Shown: positions 43,241 to 53,558, counted from the stretch's first letter. The stretch: DNA of 64,000 nt from Methylophilus glucosoxydans (GCF_042676145.1 NZ_JBHTJW010000003.1:340078-404077), one strand, 5' to 3'. Program-made: numbers and translations. Notes: generated from the sequence alone by a model not told the origin.

Positions 43241-43516
43241 ATGAAAACATCACTACGTTTTATCCCTTTATCATTGTTCATTTTTTGCGCCAGCGTGCAA
43301 TCTACCCCGTTTGACGCAGGCAATGGTAAACAAGGTTTTAAATTGACTTGCAGTGAATTCAATAGCAGTTTAGAGGAGTGCAAAACCAAGGCCAAAGACC
43401 TATGCGCCAGTGATTTCAAGTTGGTGGAACATCATGTGCTCGATCACCCAGATGCGGGGGATGGTTTTTATATGCCAACAGAACACCATTTGGTGGTTGA
43501 ATGCAACAAAACTTAA
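43241..43516 (+). CDS. Small secreted cysteine-containing protein
   Basis: A 91-residue protein with a signal peptide (about 1-22, cut near VQS-TPF). The mature part of about 70 residues has four Cys (LTCSE, EECKT, DLCAS, VECNK) that could form two disulfides, and several His. No family recognised. An ACAGGAG site lies 10 bases before the ATG, and about 200 bp of non-coding AT-rich leader precede it. Its terminator (43535-43564) lies inside the 3' end of the convergent mltF gene. Confidence 0.7.
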   Translation: MKTSLRFIPLSLFIFCASVQSTPFDAGNGKQGFKLTCSEFNSSLEECKTKAKDLCASDFKLVEHHVLDHPDAGDGFYMPTEHHLVVECNKT

Positions 43517-43529
43517 TGGTTTGAATTTT

Positions 43530-44990
43530 TTATGATGCCCTGGCTAACAACCAGGGCATTTTTATGTCTGCGATTTTGTATGGGTCTACGCCAGGGTCGT
43601 AGGGCGGGAAGTATTTTTGCATGATCTGGTAATAGCTTCGGACCAGCTCGGTATAGATCACGGGCGCGCCGCAGCTACAGTAGCCATGTTTGGCGTTAAC
43701 GTAGTGGGTGGGATCGTTGAGCAGTTGGTAGCCGCGTTTGACGTCTGCCCAGCTATCGGGATTGAGGCCCAGGCGCTGGGCAATGATGCGGGCATCTTCG
43801 AGGTGGCCGACGCCGTTGTTATAGGCAGCCAGGGTCATAAAAGTACGGTCAGGTTCGGGAATGCGTGCGGGAATGCGGTCTTTCATCCACAGAAAAAACT
43901 TGGCGCCAGCCATCACGCTTTGCTTGGGGTCGAGGCGGTCGGTGACGTTCATCATATTAGAGGTTTGTTCGGTGAGCATCATGAGCCCGCGCACATTGGT
44001 GGGCGAGGTGCTGTAATTATCCCAGTGAGATTCCTGGTAGCTGAGCGCGGCAAGCAGTCGCCAGTCGATGTCTGTGATTTCTTGTGCGTTTTTAAACAGG
44101 CGGATATACCTGGGTAGCAAGGTCTGCGATTTGGTGAGGAAGGTAACCACATCAACCGGTTTTAAACGTTTGGTATGGCCGTGATAGCGGTCAACCAGGT
44201 TGCGCAGTACGCCATTTTTTTCGATCTGCTTGAAAAAAGCCTGTACTTGTTTGAGCCGCGGTTCGCCATGCAGTTTGTTTAGCGCCCAGGCGATTTTGTC
44301 GGCCTGGCCCAGCATCATGCCAGCATCCAGCTGCGGATAGTTATATTGCAAGATCGCCAGCAGGTGATTGTCTGCCACGGTAAAGTCGATCTCATTGCGT
44401 GCCACCGCTTCAATCAGTTGCTCTGAGCTCATTTTGTCGGATTCTTTCCAGGTCAGGCCCGGATACTTGGCCTGCAACTCGCGCATGCGTTCAACAAAAC
44501 TGGTGCTTTTGGGCAGCACAATGCGTTTATTCAAAAGCGCATTGGCATGACTCGGCTCACTGTTTTTGTCGCGGTTAAACACCACCATGGACTGCACCTG
44601 GTTAAACGCCGGTCCAAACAGCACTTGGCGTTTACGCGCAGGGGTGATGCTGATGTCGGCTGCTGCAATGTCGGCGTCGCCTTTGAGCAGGGTAGGGAAC
44701 ACTTTTGAAAAACTGTCTACCACCACGAATTCGAGTTTGTACGGCGGCCCCAAAAACTCGACAAAGCGTTTGGCCAGGTCATATTCCAGTCCGGCGTAAT
44801 TGTTCTGGCTGTCGATAAAGTAGGTGCTGGGGCTATTGATCGTGACAAAGCGAATGGTGTAAGGATCCGGCTTGGGTTTGGCGCGTGTGGCTGGTTTTGT
44901 ATCACTATTATCGCTACACGCACTGAGCCCCAGGCAGAGCAGGGCCGTTAACCATGCGGCGCGAACCAAATGGGCAGAGAGAAAACGCAT
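43530..44990 (-). CDS. mltF: Membrane-bound lytic murein transglycosylase F-like
   Basis: A 486-residue envelope enzyme that cleaves peptidoglycan to 1,6-anhydro products. The signal peptide ends in a lipobox (LCLGLSAC), so it is likely a lipoprotein. Residues 45-265 form a periplasmic solute-binding domain (RFVTINSPSTYFIDSQNN). Residues 290-460 form the SLT domain, with catalytic Glu in LAALSYQESHWD, then SPTNVRGLMMLT and LAAYNNGVGHLEDAR. The last 9 codons also encode the hairpin of a plus-strand terminator. Confidence 0.92.
   Translation of the reverse strand: MRFLSAHLVRAAWLTALLCLGLSACSDNSDTKPATRAKPKPDPYTIRFVTINSPSTYFIDSQNNYAGLEYDLAKRFVEFLGPPYKLEFVVVDSFSKVFPTLLKGDADIAAADISITPARKRQVLFGPAFNQVQSMVVFNRDKNSEPSHANALLNKRIVLPKSTSFVERMRELQAKYPGLTWKESDKMSSEQLIEAVARNEIDFTVADNHLLAILQYNYPQLDAGMMLGQADKIAWALNKLHGEPRLKQVQAFFKQIEKNGVLRNLVDRYHGHTKRLKPVDVVTFLTKSQTLLPRYIRLFKNAQEITDIDWRLLAALSYQESHWDNYSTSPTNVRGLMMLTEQTSNMMNVTDRLDPKQSVMAGAKFFLWMKDRIPARIPEPDRTFMTLAAYNNGVGHLEDARIIAQRLGLNPDSWADVKRGYQLLNDPTHYVNAKHGYCSCGAPVIYTELVRSYYQIMQKYFPPYDPGVDPYKIADIKMPWLLARAS
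43535..43564 (+). terminator. Plus-strand terminator inside mltF coding sequence
   Basis: Nine-bp stem ATGCCCTGG/CCAGGGCAT, loop of 7, then TTTTTAT on the plus strand. It ends the small secreted-protein gene and is read as mltF codons (MPWLLARAS) on the minus strand. No T-run follows on the minus strand. Confidence 0.82.
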
Positions 44991-45022
44991 GAGCCAGCAA
45001 AGCGGCAGTGAAATGCCGCCAG

Positions 45023-45694
45023 TTAAACCCGTGTTGCGATCTGGCCCTGATCTGCAATCAGGATGGTTGTAGCTAGTTTGGCAAAAATACCATGCTCAAC
45101 CACGCCGGGGATATTGTTCAGTGCTGCGTTGAGGCTATGCGCATCCAGGCCAGCCTCAAAGCGCATATCCAGTACCAGACTGCCATGACTGGTCATGCAC
45201 AAGCCGTCTTTGGCCACATTGGGTCGTAACTCTCCGGTGCCGCCGATGGCTTCAATGCTGCGCTTGGCCGCTTGCCAGGCAAAGGGCATCACTTCAATTG
45301 GGATAGGATAGTTCTGGCCAATATGAGGCACCAGCTTGCTTTTGTCGGCTACCACAATAAACTGTTTGGCCGCCTTGGCCAGCAGTTTTTCCATGACCAG
45401 ATCATAGCCGCGGCCTTTGAGCAGCGTGTTGTCGGGCGTGATTTCATCCGCGCCGTCCACATAAAGGTCTATCTGGCTGAGCTGTTGCAGGCCCAGCACG
45501 GTCAAGCCAACGCTTTGCGCCTTGATCATGCTGATGGTGGAGCTGGCAACCGTGGTCACCCGCAGGCCTTGCTGCTGGCGTTGCGCCAGCGCTTCAATAA
45601 AGTAATTGGCGGTAGATCCTGTGCCCAGGCCTACGATCATCTCGTCTTTGACGTAGCTGGCAGCTTCCAGCGCGACGGCTTGTTTGTCATTCAT
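45023..45694 (-). CDS. rpiA: Ribose-5-phosphate isomerase A
   Basis: A 223-residue enzyme interconverting ribose-5-phosphate and ribulose-5-phosphate. In a ribulose monophosphate methylotroph it would also help regenerate the formaldehyde acceptor, but that is inference. Signatures are VGLGTGSTANYFIEAL, DGADEI (catalytic region), LLKGRGYDLVMEKLL and GLCMTSHGSLVLD. ATG 45694 has GGAG at 9 bases; upstream ATGs at 45703 and 45724 are in frame but less well placed. Confidence 0.95.
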   Translation of the reverse strand: MNDKQAVALEAASYVKDEMIVGLGTGSTANYFIEALAQRQQQGLRVTTVASSTISMIKAQSVGLTVLGLQQLSQIDLYVDGADEITPDNTLLKGRGYDLVMEKLLAKAAKQFIVVADKSKLVPHIGQNYPIPIEVMPFAWQAAKRSIEAIGGTGELRPNVAKDGLCMTSHGSLVLDMRFEAGLDAHSLNAALNNIPGVVEHGIFAKLATTILIADQGQIATRV

Positions 45695-45851
45695 CTTTAT
45701 CATCTCCGTGCTGGGGTCATACATTTTATTCGCTCGGGCGTCTTAGGTGTCATTCCATGACAGCCGATCGACGCTTGCAGTTATAATAGCAAACTCGGCA
45801 GATTCGCCAACAAATACTCATCTAACCTGAGCAATAAGAGTCTAATTTTTT

Positions 45852-48800
45852 ATGGCAGTTTCACTCCCCGTGATCGGGCATCCGCAGCGCTTTTCTTTTC
45901 AAAGTCAGGGCCTGGATAGCCAGGCATTAGCCGAGCTGGCTTGTGGTTTAAAAGCAACAAACACGCCCCTGGTCGTTTTAACGGCGAGTGCGTTTGAAGC
46001 ACAACGGCTGATGGACGAAATCCCGTTTTTTGGCAAAGAGATTGCCGTGCACTTGCTGCCAGACTGGGAAACCCTGCCGTATGACGTATTTTCCCCGCAT
46101 CCAGACTTGATTTCTGAGCGCCTGGCAACCTTGTATCAACTGAGCCAAAACCAGAGCAATGTGGTGATTGTGCCGATGGCGACCGCATTATTGCGCCTGC
46201 CGCCGGTGGCTTACCTGGCCGCGCACTCGTTTATGCTCAAAAAAGGCCAGCGGCTGGATGTGGAGGCCTTGCGCAATCAGTGTGCGCAGGCGGGTTACCA
46301 CCACGTGAGCCAGGTGATGGCGCCGGGTGAGTTCAGCGTGCGCGGCGGGTTGGTGGATTTGTTCCCCATGGGCAGCGCCTTTCCCTACCGCATAGACCTG
46401 TTCGATGACGAAATCGAAACCATACGCACGTTTGATATCGACACCCAGCGTAGCGTCTATCCGGTGCCCGAAATTCGCATGCTGCCTGCGCGCGAGTTCC
46501 CTATGGATGAAGCGGCGATCACGCGCTTTCGAAGCCAGTTTCGCGAGTACTTTGAGGGCGACCCGCAACGCGCCAAAATCTATAAAGATGTGAGTAAAGG
46601 CACGCCCAGCGGCGGGGTCGAATGGTATTTGCCGCTGTTTTTTGAGCAGACAGCCACACTATTTGATTATTTGCCCGCGCAAACGGTCCTTTGCCTGCAT
46701 GGGGACCTGGACAAGGCCGCACAAACATTCTGGGCCGATGCCAGTACGCGTTACCGCCTGATGGCGCATGATGCGGAAAAACCCATCTTGCGCCCGGAAA
46801 CATTGTTGCAAAAAGCCGATGAATTTTTTAAGCGCACGCATGACTTCGCGCTGGTCACTCAGCAAATTGCCCAACAAACCGTTTTACCGCCTGTCGATGT
46901 AGATCGACGTGCCGAGCAGCCCTTGCACAAACTGCAAGCCTTTATCCAGCAATTTGACGGGCGGGTGCTGATTGCCGCAGAAAGCCTGGGCCGGCGCGAG
47001 ACCATTGCGCAACTGTTCAGCGATCATGGCCTGAGTTTTTCACTGGCTGAAGACTGGGCCGCCTTTGCACAATCCAACTTCCCGGTTATGCTGGGCGTGG
47101 CGCCCTTGCATCAGGGCATGGTGGATAAGGATGCGCGCGAGGGCGCGTTGGCGGTGGTCACCGAGGCCGAGCTGTATGCCAGCACCGTGCGCCAGCAGCG
47201 CCGCCGCAATCAGGAGAAAGCGCGCAATGCAGAAGGCATGCTCAAAGACTTGTCCGAACTGCGGCTGGATGACCCGGTGGTGCATGAGCAGCACGGGGTG
47301 GGGCGCTACAAGGGCCTGGTTAATATCGACTTTGGCGAGGGCGAGACTGAGCTGTTGCTGATTGAGTATTTTGGCGAAGACAAACTGTATGTGCCGGTGT
47401 CGCAACTGTTTCTGATTTCACGGTATTCCGGTGGGCCGCCCGAGAGTGCACCATTGCACAGACTAGGTAGCGGCCAGTGGGAAAAAGCCAAGAAAAAAGC
47501 CCTCAAACAGATTCGCGATACCGCCGCCGAGTTGCTTAACCTATATGCGCAACGCGCTGCGCGCAAAGGCCATGCCTTTACCTTGGGCCTGCATGATTAC
47601 GAGGCCTTTTGTGAAGGCTTTCCGTTTGAAGAGACGCCAGACCAGCTTGATGCCATCGAAGCCGTCATCAAAGACATGCAATCTGGCCGCCCCATGGACC
47701 GCCTGGTGTGCGGTGATGTTGGCTTTGGCAAAACAGAGGTCGCGCTGCGTGCCGCTTTTGTCGCGGTGATGGGTGGCCGTCAGGTGGCGGTGCTGGTGCC
47801 CACCACCTTGCTGGCCGAGCAGCATTACCAGAACTTTGTCGATCGCTTTGCCGAGTGGCCAATCAAGGTTGCCGAAATTTCCCGGTTCCGCACCGCCAAA
47901 GAGCAGGCCGAAGCCATCAAGGGGCTGGCCGATGGCAGCATAGACATCATCATCGGCACACACCGGCTGATTCAGAAAGACGTCAAATTCAAGAACCTGG
48001 GTTTAGCGATTCTTGATGAAGAGCACCGCTTTGGCGTGCGACAGAAAGAACAGATGAAAGCCCTGCGTGCCGAGGTCGATGTGTTGACCCTGACCGCCAC
48101 GCCGATTCCGCGTACCTTGAGCATGGCGATGGAGGGCTTGCGTGAGTTCTCAGTGATTTCGACCCCGCCGCAAAAACGGTTGGCGATTAAAACCTTTCAT
48201 ACGCCTTATTCGGACGGCATTATCCGCGAGGCGGTCATGCGTGAATTCAAGCGCGGCGGCCAGGTGTATTTCCTGCATAACGAGGTGGATACCATCTATG
48301 TCATGAAGGAAAAGCTGGAGAAAATCGTGCCCGAAGCCCGTATCGTCATCGGTCATGGCCAGTTACGCGAGCGCGAGCTGGAACACGTGATGCGCGACTT
48401 TTACCAGCAACGCGCCAACCTGTTGCTGTGTACGACCATCGTCGAAACCGGCATCGACGTGCCCACTGCCAACACCATGATCATCAACAAGGCCGATATG
48501 TTTGGCCTGGCGCAATTGCACCAGTTACGTGGCCGCGTGGGTCGCAGTCACCACCAGGCTTACACCTATCTGCTGACCGATCCGCACCGTAATATCACGC
48601 CGCAAGCACAAAAACGGCTAGACGCGATTCAACTGCTCGAAGACCTGGGGGCAGGCTTTCACCTCGCCATGCACGACCTTGAAATCCGCGGTGCCGGTGA
48701 ATTGCTGGGCGACAGCCAGAGCGGTGAAATGCAGGAAATCGGTTTTAACTTGTATTCCGATATGCTGAATCATGCTGTTAAACAGCTCAAGGCCGGCAAA

Positions 48801-49259
48801 GAGCCTGACCTTGATGCGCCACTGGGGGTGACCACCGAAATCAATCTGCATACCCCAGCCTTGTTGCCCAACAATTATTGTCCTGACGTGCACGAGCGGC
48901 TGGTGATTTATAAACGCCTGGCCAACTGCGACGACGACGACGCGCTGGATGCCATGCAGGAAGAACTGATCGACCGTTTTGGCCTGTTGCCTGAGCCCGG
49001 CGAGGCGCTGATTGCCTGCCACCGTTTGCGCATCGCCGCCAAAGCCTTGGGCATTATTAAAATCGACGCCTCTGACGCAGCCATTCAGTTGCAGTTTAAT
49101 GTCAAAGCCGACCTCGATCCGCTCAAGCTGATCAATCTGCTGCAACGCGACAAGCGCTGCCGCATGAATGGGCCAGATAAATTACGTGTCACGGTGCAGC
49201 TAGGCAACCTCAATCACCGTGTAGAATTAGTGAAAACCCTTTTGAAGGAATTTATGTAA
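45852..49259 (+). CDS. mfd: Transcription-repair coupling factor Mfd
   Basis: A 1135-residue ATPase that removes RNA polymerase stalled at lesions and recruits UvrA. The N-terminal UvrB-like module is at about 1-330, the RNA polymerase-interacting domain near 470-560 (VVHEQHGVGRYKGLV), and the translocase at about 590-960. It has Walker A CGDVGFGKTEVA, DEEHRFGVRQKE, TATPIPRTLSMA and the TRG segment QLRGRVGRS. The C-terminal UvrA-masking D7 domain is complete. Normal family length. Confidence 0.97.
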   Translation: MAVSLPVIGHPQRFSFQSQGLDSQALAELACGLKATNTPLVVLTASAFEAQRLMDEIPFFGKEIAVHLLPDWETLPYDVFSPHPDLISERLATLYQLSQNQSNVVIVPMATALLRLPPVAYLAAHSFMLKKGQRLDVEALRNQCAQAGYHHVSQVMAPGEFSVRGGLVDLFPMGSAFPYRIDLFDDEIETIRTFDIDTQRSVYPVPEIRMLPAREFPMDEAAITRFRSQFREYFEGDPQRAKIYKDVSKGTPSGGVEWYLPLFFEQTATLFDYLPAQTVLCLHGDLDKAAQTFWADASTRYRLMAHDAEKPILRPETLLQKADEFFKRTHDFALVTQQIAQQTVLPPVDVDRRAEQPLHKLQAFIQQFDGRVLIAAESLGRRETIAQLFSDHGLSFSLAEDWAAFAQSNFPVMLGVAPLHQGMVDKDAREGALAVVTEAELYASTVRQQRRRNQEKARNAEGMLKDLSELRLDDPVVHEQHGVGRYKGLVNIDFGEGETELLLIEYFGEDKLYVPVSQLFLISRYSGGPPESAPLHRLGSGQWEKAKKKALKQIRDTAAELLNLYAQRAARKGHAFTLGLHDYEAFCEGFPFEETPDQLDAIEAVIKDMQSGRPMDRLVCGDVGFGKTEVALRAAFVAVMGGRQVAVLVPTTLLAEQHYQNFVDRFAEWPIKVAEISRFRTAKEQAEAIKGLADGSIDIIIGTHRLIQKDVKFKNLGLAILDEEHRFGVRQKEQMKALRAEVDVLTLTATPIPRTLSMAMEGLREFSVISTPPQKRLAIKTFHTPYSDGIIREAVMREFKRGGQVYFLHNEVDTIYVMKEKLEKIVPEARIVIGHGQLRERELEHVMRDFYQQRANLLLCTTIVETGIDVPTANTMIINKADMFGLAQLHQLRGRVGRSHHQAYTYLLTDPHRNITPQAQKRLDAIQLLEDLGAGFHLAMHDLEIRGAGELLGDSQSGEMQEIGFNLYSDMLNHAVKQLKAGKEPDLDAPLGVTTEINLHTPALLPNNYCPDVHERLVIYKRLANCDDDDALDAMQEELIDRFGLLPEPGEALIACHRLRIAAKALGIIKIDASDAAIQLQFNVKADLDPLKLINLLQRDKRCRMNGPDKLRVTVQLGNLNHRVELVKTLLKEFM

Positions 49260-49876
49260 TGTTAGAAAAATTAGTGGCTGCCGTGGCGGGCTGGATTATT
49301 GCCGTGATTGCCAGCATGGGCTATGGCGGCATTGTGTTGCTGATGGCGATTGAATCCGCCTGTATTCCTTTGCCTTCTGAAATCATCATGCCGTTTGCCG
49401 GATTCCTGGTCAGCAAAGGCGATTTAACGCTGTGGGGTATTGCGCTGGCAGGCGCTGTCGGTTGCGTCGTCGGCTCGATCCCTGCTTATTACCTCGGCAT
49501 GTACGGCGGTCGTCCTCTGGTGGAGAAGTTCGGTAAATATGTGCTGATCAGCAAAAAAGACCTCGACATGGCGGACCGCTGGTTTGCAGATCATGGTGAA
49601 ATCATTATTTTTATTGCCCGCCTGTTGCCTGCCGTGCGCACATTTATCGCTTTCCCGGCAGGGGTGGCGCGCATGAACATGACGCGGTTTGTGGCTTACA
49701 CCTTTGTCGGCTCACTGATCTGGTGTTTTGTGCTGGGCTACGTGGGTATGAAGGCCGGCGAGCATTGGGAAGACCTGAAGGTGTACTTCCATGAGTCGCA
49801 TTATGTGATTGCTGCCCTCGGATTGATCTTCTTTGCCTGGTATGTGCGCAGACATTTTAAAAACGAAGAGGCTTAA
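49259..49876 (+). CDS. DedA-family membrane protein
   Basis: A 205-residue inner-membrane protein. It has the DedA/SNARE-associated features ESACIPLPSEIIMPFAG near 31-47 and FIARLLPAVRTFIAFPAGVA near 118-137, plus about five hydrophobic segments. DedA proteins move undecaprenyl phosphate or other lipids and support envelope integrity. Starts in a TAATG overlap with mfd. Confidence 0.9.
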   Translation: MLEKLVAAVAGWIIAVIASMGYGGIVLLMAIESACIPLPSEIIMPFAGFLVSKGDLTLWGIALAGAVGCVVGSIPAYYLGMYGGRPLVEKFGKYVLISKKDLDMADRWFADHGEIIIFIARLLPAVRTFIAFPAGVARMNMTRFVAYTFVGSLIWCFVLGYVGMKAGEHWEDLKVYFHESHYVIAALGLIFFAWYVRRHFKNEEA

Positions 49877-49917
49877 TTTAAAAAGGGCGTCTTTAAATAC
49901 AATCGTTTTTTGTTTTA

Positions 49918-52122
49918 CTAGAAGTTATATTGTCCGGTGGCGCCAAAAAACCTTGGATCCCCGTAAAATGCAATACGGTTGCCAAAGAAGTCTCTGCCTT
50001 TGGTTTTGGCATAATGATTGTCAAAAAGGTTACGTGCCCAAAGACCGAGTTCCCAATGACGGTCATTAGTTATGAATTTAACTTGGGCGTTAATGAGATG
50101 TCGGCTTTCCAACTCGCTGGTCTCCTGATCGTTACTTAAACCACTATATGTTTTAGTCTGGTAGGCATCTTCAATAAAAAAATTAAACTTCCCATTCAGT
50201 GAAGGGGCGTTCAATGTGTAATCAACTGCTGCCCTTGCGCTAAATCTTGGGGCGTCAGGCAATCTTTGACCTGCTGCATTTCCTGCGTTTGATCCGCTTG
50301 GGAAATCAGTAAAACGAGCATCTAGAAAGCTAAATGTTCCTGATAGATGCCAGCTTGATCCAATTAATCCCCTAAAGCTTGACTCAAAACCGCGTGTTTC
50401 AGCTTGAGCTGCATTTCTCAATTGCAAAACAGTTTGGCCTGTGCCTAAGTCCGCAAATTGAAACACCTGAAAGTCATGATAACGCTGCTGAAAAAGAGTG
50501 GCATCATACTGCCAGCGGTGATCTTCAGATTGACCTTTCAGACCAACTTCAACACTATCAACGGTTTCTTTATCAAATCTAAAGCCATCATTCACTTGTG
50601 CCGTAGATAAAAAGTCAACATTCCAGCCACCGCTTTTAAAGCCTCTAGCATATTTTGTATAAGCTTTTAAATGATTGGATAGAGCAATGGTTGCACCAAT
50701 CGTTGGCGAGAAAAAATCATCTCGCCTGTGGTCTTTGTAGTTATTTAAGGTAGCCAGATTTAGCGCTCCACTTTGCGTGCCATCGCTATTAAATCCTAAT
50801 CGTTTATGTTCGCTGTTATAGCGTCCTCCCAGATTCAGTGTGACTGACTGGCTAATATCCGCATCAAGTGAGCCAAATAGTGCAATTGCGTCAGTTGTCA
50901 CTTTGCCTACATGAGGTGCTCGGGCATTTGGTGCAATTCCAAAAGCCGCATCAAATGGCACAAGGCCTATGCCAGGTAGTTGAACGAGGGTGGAAGTGTC
51001 TTGCCCAAAAAATGCCGTTCTATGCGTTTTTGCAGCTTCATGTTCACCATAAATGCCAAACACATATCTAATGCTTTGATTTTGCGGCGAGTTAATACGT
51101 ATTTCTTGAGATGTTTGAGTAAACTCATCTGCAAAGTCGGTATGAATCAAATCGGCTGTACTGTAATCGTTATCCAGTCGCTGAAGGTTCTTTGTATGGC
51201 GCATGGCACTGATAGAAGTCAGCGTATGGCCTCTATCCATTAAATATTCGGCCTTAAGTGCGCCACCGAATATTTCGTTTTTAGCGAATGGTTGATTGTT
51301 TACACTCACTTTATTTTTATCAACCCTTGATAAAGGCGCGTCAAACAACCCGGACGTCGCTTGAGGTAAAAAATCAGTGTGATGGATATTAGCGTAATCA
51401 GCACTTACATCTATGGTTAATTGCTCGGTCGCTAGGTATCTAAGCTGGCCTCTAGACGCAAAACGATTGATATTCTTTAATTCATCGCCCGTGGCTGTAT
51501 TTTCAATAAAACCATCACGCGTTTCAGAACTTAAGGTGATTTTGCCTAACACATCCTGCCTGATTGGCCCTGTAACCATCATGGCATTTTCAAAATAATT
51601 CAGGTTGCCAATCCCAGACCTCACATATCCTTCAAAAAACTCGGAAGGTGGCTTGGTTGTAATGTTTACCGCACCTGCATCAGTGTTGCGCCCAAACAAA
51701 AAGCCCTGCGGGCCTCTTAAAATTTCGATCTGCTCAATCTCAAAAATGGGAGATTCTAACGCAGGTGCCTGGCCAGCATATACGCCATCGATATAAACGC
51801 CTGTGCGCGTATCGAATCCAATATTTCTACCTCCTCCGCCAATCCCACGAATAGAAATTGCTTTAGTGAGCCCATTTTGAATCACCGAAACGCCAGGTGC
51901 CAAACCTTGGGTTTCTGACAAGGTTTTTGCGTGCCGTTGATTTAATGCTTCCTGATTAATGACAGTAACCGCGATGGGCGCTTCATCTATGGGTTGAATG
52001 CGTTTTTGTGCGGTGATGCTAACGGGAGGGAGCTCAATGTTTTCTGATAAGGCAAAATCGGACTGTAAACACAATCCGCAACCAGTTAGCCAGTAAAGCT
52101 TATTTAAGGCAGTCTTACTCAA
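49918..52122 (-). CDS. TonB-dependent outer-membrane receptor
   Basis: A 734-residue receptor with a plug domain (VTVINQEALNQRHAKTLSET, RGIGGGGRNIGFDTRTGVYIDG in pieces, IEILRGPQGFLFGRNTDAGAVN) and a beta-barrel ending in Phe (FFGATGQYNF). The plug style, with a YIDGVY segment and a GRNTDAGAVN box, is that of receptors for small organic ligands or metal chelates rather than the ferrichrome type at 20-22 kb. No Fur box is seen. It has a TTG start and no clear ribosome-binding site, so the start is tentative. It is more AT-rich than the mfd-dedA genes beside it. Confidence 0.88.
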   Translation of the reverse strand: MSKTALNKLYWLTGCGLCLQSDFALSENIELPPVSITAQKRIQPIDEAPIAVTVINQEALNQRHAKTLSETQGLAPGVSVIQNGLTKAISIRGIGGGGRNIGFDTRTGVYIDGVYAGQAPALESPIFEIEQIEILRGPQGFLFGRNTDAGAVNITTKPPSEFFEGYVRSGIGNLNYFENAMMVTGPIRQDVLGKITLSSETRDGFIENTATGDELKNINRFASRGQLRYLATEQLTIDVSADYANIHHTDFLPQATSGLFDAPLSRVDKNKVSVNNQPFAKNEIFGGALKAEYLMDRGHTLTSISAMRHTKNLQRLDNDYSTADLIHTDFADEFTQTSQEIRINSPQNQSIRYVFGIYGEHEAAKTHRTAFFGQDTSTLVQLPGIGLVPFDAAFGIAPNARAPHVGKVTTDAIALFGSLDADISQSVTLNLGGRYNSEHKRLGFNSDGTQSGALNLATLNNYKDHRRDDFFSPTIGATIALSNHLKAYTKYARGFKSGGWNVDFLSTAQVNDGFRFDKETVDSVEVGLKGQSEDHRWQYDATLFQQRYHDFQVFQFADLGTGQTVLQLRNAAQAETRGFESSFRGLIGSSWHLSGTFSFLDARFTDFPSGSNAGNAAGQRLPDAPRFSARAAVDYTLNAPSLNGKFNFFIEDAYQTKTYSGLSNDQETSELESRHLINAQVKFITNDRHWELGLWARNLFDNHYAKTKGRDFFGNRIAFYGDPRFFGATGQYNF

Positions 52123-52289
52123 AACAATATCGCTTTTATATTTTTAGTTGATTATAGCGATAAGCACTTGTGAGATTCAATCCTTGAGCATCTCTATGAC
52201 TTTAAATATGAAAAAACCCCCACATCAGATTCAGGAGAAAAATCTGTACCTATTGAATTCAAATGCAAACACTTCAAGTCACCTTTCAA

Positions 52290-53558
52290 TTATATGATTC
52301 GAAAGTCATCCTGCAAATTTCGCCAATGGTTTGTCAGTGTTAGTTTATGTGCCTCATTCATTGGAAGGTTCTTGAGTTCACCTGGCCAAAGATTCCTTGC
52401 TTTATCCATGACATCATCCAGATGGGGTTTAATGGCTCTCCAAGGGATTCCGGCATGTTCTGCCCAATGCTGAAAGTTTGCCAGTGAAACGTCATACCAG
52501 TTTTTCGTTTTGCCCAAGTTGAGTGCAAAATGTTTTTCACCGTCAATGTAGACGCTGGTAGTCACAATATCGTAAGCCGGTGAAAGTTTTGGCGTAATTT
52601 TATCGGCATAAATTAAACTCCAATTCTTGAGGTGCGCATCGCCATTAGCTAGCAGGATATTGACCAACAATCGCCTGGCAAACTGCTGCACATCAGCTAA
52701 ACCCTCACCAGAAAACGTGTAAATAATGTTGCCTATTTGCTCATAATTTGCCGAGTTGTATTTTTCATGCGGGTACTTCACCAACACCTGCGCAAAATCT
52801 TCCATATGGATACGCACATCATTATTGCGATCAAATCGCTTGATTGCAAAGGCTAGTTTTTCATCTGGAAAATTGATTTGGGGGAGCCGATCTAGCTTGT
52901 CTAATTCCACCAGTTTGATTTCAGGTATTTCTATGCCAGCCAATGCCGCAAGCTTCATGGCGGTATATTCGTTCACTGGTACATTTTTATGTTTGGTAGA
53001 AGGTGTTTTTACAATCCAATCACCCAACACCCCCCCGTTGGAGAGGTTGTAGCGACCGTCTTTTTCCTTCATGGAAAACTTCATCTGCACGCCAGCCAGA
53101 GAGAATTTATTTTCTGATGACACCTTGTCAAATTTGATGGCTCGCGCATTACCATGTGTGCGAAGAATATGCGCTGGTATATCCTCCGGTTCCATTGGTT
53201 CAGCCACCAAGGCCCCCGGCAGGTCGGCACCAAGATAAGCGAGAAGATGAAACTCGTTGTCGATATGCACTTTTAGCCCCTGTGCGATTAACGCTCTGAG
53301 CGCACCTTCTGGCAGTAAATTAGACAACAAAGGATGTAGCCTTTGGTTTTTGACCCAGGGTTCCGCCATTAATTTATCTGCACGAGGAAACGCTGGATGC
53401 GTAGTCAAACTCAATGTAGGGCGGTGGGCATCCAGCTTAAATTCCTCGCTAAAACTCAACACATTTCTGCCACTTTGATTGCCAGCCAAATAACCCACCA
53501 GCCTGTCATGCAAGCGGAGCATGAGAACATTGACTTCATCTCCATGGTCTATGCTCAT
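52290..53558 (-). CDS. hipA: HipA-like Ser/Thr kinase (toxin-type)
   Basis: A 422-residue HipA-family kinase. It has the HipA N-terminal subdomain 1 (VGYLAGNQSGRNVLSFSE), FSLAGVQMKFS at 152-162, WIVKTPS with the ATP-binding Lys near 184, FAIKRFDR near 237-244, the catalytic NGDAHLKNW at 305-313, and PAYDIV at 327-332 for metal binding. All expected catalytic residues are present, so it should be an active kinase. Known HipA phosphorylates glutamyl-tRNA synthetase and causes growth arrest; the target here is unknown. Overlaps the HTH gene by 4 bases (ATGA). Confidence 0.92.
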   Translation of the reverse strand: MSIDHGDEVNVLMLRLHDRLVGYLAGNQSGRNVLSFSEEFKLDAHRPTLSLTTHPAFPRADKLMAEPWVKNQRLHPLLSNLLPEGALRALIAQGLKVHIDNEFHLLAYLGADLPGALVAEPMEPEDIPAHILRTHGNARAIKFDKVSSENKFSLAGVQMKFSMKEKDGRYNLSNGGVLGDWIVKTPSTKHKNVPVNEYTAMKLAALAGIEIPEIKLVELDKLDRLPQINFPDEKLAFAIKRFDRNNDVRIHMEDFAQVLVKYPHEKYNSANYEQIGNIIYTFSGEGLADVQQFARRLLVNILLANGDAHLKNWSLIYADKITPKLSPAYDIVTTSVYIDGEKHFALNLGKTKNWYDVSLANFQHWAEHAGIPWRAIKPHLDDVMDKARNLWPGELKNLPMNEAHKLTLTNHWRNLQDDFRII

